Positions 59,683 to 64,000 of a DNA stretch of 64,000 nt are shown in pieces (position 1 is the first letter of the stretch; each line of letters begins with the position of its first letter). The DNA is from an uncultured Verrucomicrobiales bacterium (GTDB lineage: Bacteria; Verrucomicrobiota; Verrucomicrobiia; Verrucomicrobiales; Akkermansiaceae). Position numbers and translations under genes: made by a program. The DNA is taken from NCBI GenBank assembly GCA_937901085.1, contig CALCHQ010000032.1, positions 87,916-151,915 on the forward strand, given 5' to 3'. Under the pieces are notes generated by a model. That model was not told where the DNA came from and ran no database searches. It saw only the letters and a list, made by a program, of their open reading frames with translations.

Positions 59683-60156
59683 ATGAAGAACCCTCTTGCC
59701 AGCCTGTTCCGGCACCTGCGCCAGACCCCCGGAATAAGCCGGGCCGACCACCAGCTGCTGCGCTGGGCAGGGCTGAGCCTTGCCGTGCTGGTACTCATCG
59801 TCATCCTCACCGCCGCCGGACTCATGGAATATCTGGAATGGGAACAGATCCGCTTCCTGGCTGGCAGCCCCTTCTACATTGATGCCGCCGAAGCGCAGAT
59901 CAGCCTGCTTGGCCCGGCCGGCACCTTCGGGCTGTGCCTGCTGGTCACCCTCTACCTGGCCTTTGTGCTGCTGCAAGAGCGGCGATTCACCGGGCGGCTG
60001 CAAGTGGGCATCCTCTCCGTCGTTGCGCTGGCCCTGCCGGGCATCCTCTGCGTCCTGTGGAGCGGCGTACTCAACATGGCAGCCCCGGTCATCTGCGCCC
60101 TGGCCTGCTGGCTGGGGGCTGAAATCCTGCACCTCTTCCCCCGCCGCCACTCATGA
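59683..60156 (+). CDS. Hypothetical membrane protein upstream of recR
   Basis: 157 aa, not recognised. Three or four hydrophobic segments: WAGLSLAVLVLIVILTAAGL, TFGLCLLVTLYLAFVLLQ, VGILSVVALALPGILCVLW and NMAAPVICALACWLG. The N-terminus is basic and cytoplasmic-looking, the C-terminus HLFPRRHS. It overlaps recR by 4 bp (ATGA), so the two are translated together. The 5' spacer holds an 11-bp GC-rich hairpin (GACACGGCGGC / GCCGCCGTGTC, about 59627-59662) without a T run. Confidence 0.72.
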   Translation: MKNPLASLFRHLRQTPGISRADHQLLRWAGLSLAVLVLIVILTAAGLMEYLEWEQIRFLAGSPFYIDAAEAQISLLGPAGTFGLCLLVTLYLAFVLLQERRFTGRLQVGILSVVALALPGILCVLWSGVLNMAAPVICALACWLGAEILHLFPRRHS

Positions 60157-60761
60157 AACCCCAGGATTATCCCCGCCCTGTCCTCGACCTGATTGCTGCG
60201 CTCAAACGCATGCCCGGCATCGGCACGCGCGGAGCTGAACGCCTCGCCCTCTGGTTTCTGCAGCAGGGGCGCAATGAAGCCCGCCAGCTGGCCACCGCCC
60301 TCACCACAGCGGCAGACAGCGTCGGCACCTGCCCGGAATGCGGCTTCTTTGCCGAACACAGCTGCCGCTGCACCGCCTGCGATGACCCCACCCGCGATGC
60401 CTCCCTGCTCTGCGTGGTGGAACAACCCACCGATGTGCTTCCCATCGAACGCTGCGGCATGTTCCGCGGGCTCTACCACTGCCTGGGGGGAAAGATTTCC
60501 CCGCTGGACGGCATCATGCCTGAAGACCTGGCCATTGAAAAGCTGGTGGAACGCGTGAAAGCCCACCCGGGATGCGAAGTCATCCTGGCCGTCGGCAGCG
60601 ACGTGGAGGGCGAAGCCACCGCCCTGTACCTGGCAGAACAACTGGGAGCGCTGCCCTGCCGCTGCACCCGCCTGGCCCAGGGCATGCCCGCTGGGGCAGG
60701 ACTGGGACACGCCGATGCTATCACCGTGATGCGAGCGCTGGCGGGAAGAACCGGCGTGTAA
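60153..60761 (+). CDS. recR: Recombination mediator RecR
   Basis: 202 aa. Helix-hairpin-helix LKRMPGIGTRGAERLALW, zinc finger CPECG and CRCTAC, Toprim segment LCVVEQPTDVLPIE, and C-terminal RLAQGMPAGAGLGHAD with the Walker-like end. It loads RecA with RecO in gap repair. Overlaps the membrane-protein gene. Confidence 0.95.
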   Translation: MKPQDYPRPVLDLIAALKRMPGIGTRGAERLALWFLQQGRNEARQLATALTTAADSVGTCPECGFFAEHSCRCTACDDPTRDASLLCVVEQPTDVLPIERCGMFRGLYHCLGGKISPLDGIMPEDLAIEKLVERVKAHPGCEVILAVGSDVEGEATALYLAEQLGALPCRCTRLAQGMPAGAGLGHADAITVMRALAGRTGV

Positions 60762-60805
60762 ACACCCCGCCAGCCCAAGGCTTTGCACGCTGTGAGATTT
60801 AAGGA

Positions 60806-60834
60806 TTGACTCACCAGGCTAAAGCCTGTATACT
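60806..60834 (+). promoter_or_regulatory. prfB promoter
   Basis: -35 TTGACT (60806-60811), 17-bp spacer, -10 TATACT (60829-60834), 10 bp to the ATG at 60845. Confidence 0.72.
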
Positions 60835-60844
60835 CCCGCGCGTT

Positions 60845-61958
60845 ATGGAGAACCAGACCGCCAATATCGATCTCTCGGCGCTCGACACGGAAGCCATGCG
60901 CTCCCGTCTTTCCGAGCTCGGGAGCTATCTTTGACCTCGGAAGCCTTGAATCTAAAGTAGCAGAACTGGATGAGCGCATGAGCGCCCCGGATTTCTGGGA
61001 TAACCCCGAAGCCGCCCGCGCCCTCATGAACGAAGTGAATCCCCTCAAGCGCCGCCTGGAGCAGTTCCGCTCCCTGGAAAGCGGGCTGGAGGATGTGGAG
61101 GTAGCTGTGGAAATGGCTGCTGAGGACAGCGATATGGCACCGGAAGCCAAGAGCGAGTACGATGCCTGGTTCAAGCGTCTGGAAGAATTTGAGTTGCTCA
61201 CCCTCTTAAACGGCCCGCACGACAACGCCGGCTGCTATGTGACCATCCATGCCGGTGCCGGTGGCACCGAAGCCTGCGACTGGGCCAGCATGCTGCTGCG
61301 CATGTACCTGCGCTACTGCGAACGCCACGGCTTCACCACCGAAATCATGGAAAGCACCGATGGCGATGAAGCAGGTATCCGCTCCGTGACCATCAAGATT
61401 GACGGCGAATACGCCTACGGCTACCTCAAGAACGAGCGCGGCATTCACCGTCTGGTGCGCATGAGCCCCTTTGACTCCGCCGGCAAGCGCCACACCTCCT
61501 TCTGCTCGCTGGATGCCACCCCGGACATCTCCGACGACATCGAAATCGAAGTGAAGGAAGCCGACGTGAAGATGGACACCTACCGCTCCGGCGGTAAGGG
61601 CGGCCAGAACGTGAACAAGGTGGAAACCGCCGTGCGTCTGACCCACCTGCCCACCGGCATCATCGTGGCATGCCAGACCCAGCGCTCCCAGCTCCGCAAC
61701 CGCGAAGAAGCCATGCGCATGCTCAAGGCCCGCCTCATCCAGCTGGAGGAAGACCGCAAGCGCGCCGAGGCCGACCGCCAGTACTCCGAAAAGGGTGACA
61801 TTGCCTGGGGCAACCAGATCCGTTCCTACGTGTTCCAGCCCTACCAGATGGTGAAGGACCTGCGCACAGGCTTCGAATGCGGCAATATCCAGGACGTAAT
61901 GGACGGCAACATCGACGGCTACGTGGAAGCCATGCTGCGCCATAACGCCAATGCTTAA
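60845..61958 (+). CDS. prfB: Peptide chain release factor 2, with programmed +1 frameshift
   Basis: About 370 aa after frameshifting. Zero-frame codons 1-29 run from ATG 60845 to CTT (60929-60931), followed by an in-frame TGA (60932-60934). Reading resumes in +1 from GAC at 60933 (codons L-D-L-G-S-L-E-S). RF2 signatures are the SPF tripeptide anticodon in VRMSPFDSAGKRH and the GGQ loop in YRSGGKGGQNVNKVE. It terminates at UGA and UAA; low RF2 raises frameshifting, an autoregulatory loop. Starting at 60978 would lose 44 residues and is not favoured. Followed by repeat 61956-62058 and trmD. Confidence 0.95.
60920..60935 (+). other. prfB +1 programmed frameshift site
   Basis: CTT TGA C slippery stop (60929-60935) preceded by GGGAG (60920-60924), the internal Shine-Dalgarno-like stimulator, at the spacing used in other bacteria. 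Confidence 0.92.
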
Positions 61959-62058
61959 GTACAAGGTACGAAGTGCGAAGTACGAAGTAAAATCATGCGA
62001 GCGTCAGCGAGCGGAACTTCATACTTCGTAATTCGTACTTCGTAATTCGTACTTTTAA
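61956..62058. repeat. Gene-less inverted-repeat element between prfB and trmD
   Basis: TACGAAGT words on the left (GTACGAAGTGCGAAGTACGA), the GC core GCGAGCGTCAGCGAGCGGAA in the middle, and inverted words on the right (TACTTCGTAATTCGTACTT). The core is shared with cassette A while the AT-rich words differ. It begins at the prfB TAA. Confidence 0.75.
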
Positions 62059-62060
62059 CC

Positions 62061-62840
62061 ATGTTAAAAATAGACGTTCTCACGCTCTTCCCGGAACTCA
62101 TCTCTGTGCCGCTTTCCCAGAGCATCATGGGGCGGGCGGCAGAGGCCGGGCTCATCGAGGTGCGCGCGCACCAGCTGCGCGACTGGACGCACGATAAATA
62201 CCGCCGCACCGATGACTACCTCTGCGGCGGCGGCCAGGGCATGCTCATGAAGTGTGAGCCTATCTTCGAGGCCATTGAGGAACTGCGCCAAAAGAACACC
62301 CGCGTCATCCTCATGACCCCGCAGGGACGCGTCTTCCGCCAGCCGGTAGCAGAGGAACTGGCAGCCCCCTGCATGGAAGGAGGCGATGCGCACTACATCT
62401 TCCTCTGCGGGCACTATGAGGGCGTGGACCAGCGCGTCATTGATACCCTGGTGGACATGGAAATCTCCATCGGTGACTACATCCTCACCAACGGCGCCAT
62501 TGCCGCCGTGGTGGTCATCGATGCCATTGCACGCCTGCTGCCCGGTGCCTTGGGCGATGACCGCAGCAGCGTGGAGGAATCCTTCTCCAACGGCCTGCTG
62601 GAAGCCCCGGCCTACACCAAGCCAAACGTGTTCCGCGGCATGGAGGTTCCCCCGGTCTTCCTCTCCGGCAACCACAAGGCCATCGAGGAATGGAAGCTGG
62701 AAAAATCCATTGAGCGCACCAAGGCAAACCGCCCGGATTTGTACGAAGCCTGGGCCGCTGCCCACCCCGAACACTTTGCCCCCAAAAAGAAAAAGAAAAC
62801 CAAGCTGACCTCCTATAAGAAGAGGAATGTAGAAGGTTGA
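62061..62840 (+). CDS. trmD: tRNA (guanine-N1)-methyltransferase
   Basis: 259 aa. SPOUT knot motifs: IDVLTLFPELISVPLSQSIM, YLCGGGQGMLMKCEP, LCGHYEGVDQRV, SIGDYILTNGAIAA. It makes m1G37 in tRNAs. It usually sits with rpsP, rimM and rplS; none of these is near. The end (KRNVEG, then TGA) lies in the left arm of the repeat 62828-63036, so the C-terminus may have been altered by the insertion. Confidence 0.96.
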   Translation: MLKIDVLTLFPELISVPLSQSIMGRAAEAGLIEVRAHQLRDWTHDKYRRTDDYLCGGGQGMLMKCEPIFEAIEELRQKNTRVILMTPQGRVFRQPVAEELAAPCMEGGDAHYIFLCGHYEGVDQRVIDTLVDMEISIGDYILTNGAIAAVVVIDAIARLLPGALGDDRSSVEESFSNGLLEAPAYTKPNVFRGMEVPPVFLSGNHKAIEEWKLEKSIERTKANRPDLYEAWAAAHPEHFAPKKKKKTKLTSYKKRNVEG

Positions 62841-63036
62841 GTTTTCATTTTGAATGTAGAATTTTTAATGTTGAATGTATTGAATTCGGCAGGCTTTGCC
62901 TGCGGAATTTGTCGTAGTGCATCCCTTACGGCTCGCCCGGCATAAAGCCGAAGCGGCAGCGGTCGCATAAAGTTCAATCTGCTGCGCGCAACGCAGGGTA
63001 CTTTATACATTCTACTTTCTACATTCAACATTCCTT
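62828..63036. repeat. Gene-less cassette-like element between convergent trmD and uracil-DNA glycosylase genes
   Basis: Left arm has the same AT-rich words as cassette A (TTGAATGTAGAATTTTTAAT, TTGAATGTATTGAATTC). The right arm is their inverse (TTTATACATTCTACTTTCTA, ACATTCAACATTCC). Inside are hairpin GCAGGC-TTT-GCCTGC (near 62889) and CTGCG/CGCAG (near 62981), and ATAAAGTACC (reverse strand), also seen just before the gene in cassette A. No four-helix-bundle gene is inside. Both flanking stop codons (TGA) lie in the arms. Confidence 0.75.
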
Positions 63037-63939
63037 CCTCAGGAAATAGCCTCGCTGCTTATCGTTAATGGGCAGCCCGGCTATTTCCATAACGTGGAGC
63101 ATTTCTTCCCACAGGCGGCGGCGTTCACCTAAATCGCTGGTGCGCAGCAAGTAGCTGGGGTGGTGGGACACCACCACGGGAATACCGTTGAATTCCCAGG
63201 TGCGCTCCTGGTAGGCAGCCAGGGGCAGGTTACCCTGCTGCAGCAGACCACGGGCGGCGATGACACCCAGCGCCACAATCACACGCGGCTGCACAAGCCG
63301 CATTTCAAAATCCACGACCGGGCGGCTGAAAAGAAGTTCCTTATCGCTGGGCGGGCGGGTGTTGAGAGTCTGGCGCGGCTGTGAGGGACGGAACTTGACC
63401 AGGTGCGTAATGTACACCTGCTCGCGCGTAAGCCCCATAGCTTTCAGCATGCCATCCAGCTTGCCGCCGGCATCGCCCTGGAAGGGAAGCCCTGCCTTCT
63501 CATCGTGGTATCCGGGAGCATCGCCCACAAAGACAATATCAGCGCTGGTATTGCCCTGCGGCAACACGGCTTTTTCGCGCAGTGTACCCAGCTGGCGCAG
63601 CGGCGCCCAGGTGGGCAGCAGGCGGCGCATATTCGCCCAGGCTTCCTCTGCATTGCTGCCACCGGGACGGAAGAAAGGAATCTCCTCCTCCTGCACCTGG
63701 GGTTCGATTGCCACCGGTTCATCCAGGTTCACATCCAGCTTCGGTGCGGGCTCCCGTTCTTCCGTGGTGCTGGCCATGGGCTGGAATACCTGCGGTACAG
63801 GAGCAGGCTGGTATCCGCGTTTCGCTGCCAGCATCCAGTTACGCAGAATGCCGCGGGCCTCGTCATCCACAGCCAGCTTCTGCACCCCCCGCGCTTGCAG
63901 GGTGTGGAGGTAATCGAGGACTAGACCGCGGAGATTCAT
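63025..63939 (-). CDS. Uracil-DNA glycosylase, family-4-like, without iron-sulfur cysteines
   Basis: 304 aa. A Pro/Glu-rich N-terminal region (1-95) precedes a family-4-like UDG core: VFVGDAPGYHDEKAGLPFQG (motif 1, with GDAPG for the usual GEAPG) and SHHPSYLLRT (motif 2 HPS). Family 4 enzymes bind a [4Fe-4S] cluster through four Cys. Here all four positions are replaced: LRQLGTLREKAV lacks the first pair, VKFRP has Phe, and the last is Ser in LLFSRPV. It removes uracil from DNA if active. The last codons and the TGA lie in the right arm of the repeat element; another repeat arm begins 3 bp upstream of the start. Confidence 0.82.
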   Translation of the reverse strand: MNLRGLVLDYLHTLQARGVQKLAVDDEARGILRNWMLAAKRGYQPAPVPQVFQPMASTTEEREPAPKLDVNLDEPVAIEPQVQEEEIPFFRPGGSNAEEAWANMRRLLPTWAPLRQLGTLREKAVLPQGNTSADIVFVGDAPGYHDEKAGLPFQGDAGGKLDGMLKAMGLTREQVYITHLVKFRPSQPRQTLNTRPPSDKELLFSRPVVDFEMRLVQPRVIVALGVIAARGLLQQGNLPLAAYQERTWEFNGIPVVVSHHPSYLLRTSDLGERRRLWEEMLHVMEIAGLPINDKQRGYFLRKEC

Positions 63940-63941
63940 GG

Positions 63942-64000
63942 GAATGTTGAATGTAGAATTTAGGATTTTGAATGTATTGAATTCCGTTCGCTGCGCTCAC
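63942..64000 (+). repeat. Left arm of a further cassette, cut by window end
   Basis: TTGAATGTAGAATTTAGGAT, TTTTGAATGTATTGAATTCC, then the core GTTCGCTGCGCTCAC, matching 9321-9376 in order and orientation. In cassette A the four-helix-bundle gene starts about 18 bp after this point. Confidence 0.8.

Noticed and set aside
60978..61958. prfB starting at the internal ATG 60978
   Set aside because: The upstream frame plus CTT TGA C gives the normal RF2 N-terminus and length; the promoter and ATG at 60845 fit.
1..64000. tRNA or rRNA genes and transposase genes
   Set aside because: All intergenic stretches were read; no cloverleaf with a T-loop GGTTCRA-type box, rRNA segment or transposase coding frame was recognised. 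A tRNAscan and HMM search would be decisive.

Overview
The window looks like chromosomal DNA from a Verrucomicrobiota bacterium, probably Akkermansia-like (inference, moderate confidence). The evidence is two secreted proteins with PEP-CTERM tails (VPEP, hydrophobic stretch, RRRR), a secreted GH2 beta-galactosidase with two C-terminal F5/8-type domains, pyruvate:ferredoxin oxidoreductase, high GC, and a general lack of Shine-Dalgarno sequences. Most of the sequence is dense housekeeping DNA. No rRNA, tRNA, CRISPR, prophage or transposase gene was recognised.

Layout. 1-9.3 kb: an HtrA-like protease beside a paralogue whose catalytic His and Ser are replaced, then ppk, guaA and an M3 oligopeptidase. 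9.3-12.6 kb: a small four-helix-bundle (IVP/S23-like) gene inside inverted repeats, hslO, a lipoprotein and a C39-like peptidase. 12.7-15.5 kb: two divergent PEP-CTERM genes with a 419-bp regulatory spacer. 15.6-20 kb: 2-oxoacid dehydrogenase E1alpha/E1beta/E2 and lpxI. 20-24.5 kb: a second four-helix-bundle cassette built of hairpins, mnmA with a ribbon-helix-helix gene, a DEDD exonuclease, trmL and a sugar transferase. 24.6-38 kb: the beta-galactosidase, a TPM-domain membrane protein, PFOR, azlCD, cca, a TM2 protein and a DJ-1/PfpI protein. 38-43 kb: dnaN, an array of mini-hairpins, mrp, a secreted nitroreductase-like protein and a DASS/SLC13 transporter. 43-53 kb: a histidine kinase/receiver pair and a porin, then the phosphate block (PhoB-like regulator, OprO/P-like porin, pstS, phoU-pstBAC). 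53-56.7 kb: thiC, thiE, thi4. 56.7-64 kb: an SLC13/RCK_C transporter, fabF, a membrane protein, recR, prfB with a +1 frameshift site, trmD and a family-4-like uracil-DNA glycosylase, with intergenic repeats concentrated at the right end.

Three patterns stand out. (1) Two four-helix-bundle genes sit in cassettes bounded by inverted repeats. The outer ends of these cassettes, and of a related gene-less element, coincide with the stop codons of flanking genes, and the last bases of the window are one more left arm, which predicts a further cassette just outside. (2) An identical-spacing 41-bp motif (four TGTGAC-type half sites) lies exactly 9 bp upstream of the -35 boxes of the PhoB-like gene, the OprO/P porin and pstC, and is a strong candidate Pho box for this lineage. 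(3) Many promoters (TTGnnn, 16-18 bp, TAnnnT) end only 6-10 bp before the start codon, so many transcripts should be leaderless. These promoters were used to choose several start codons.
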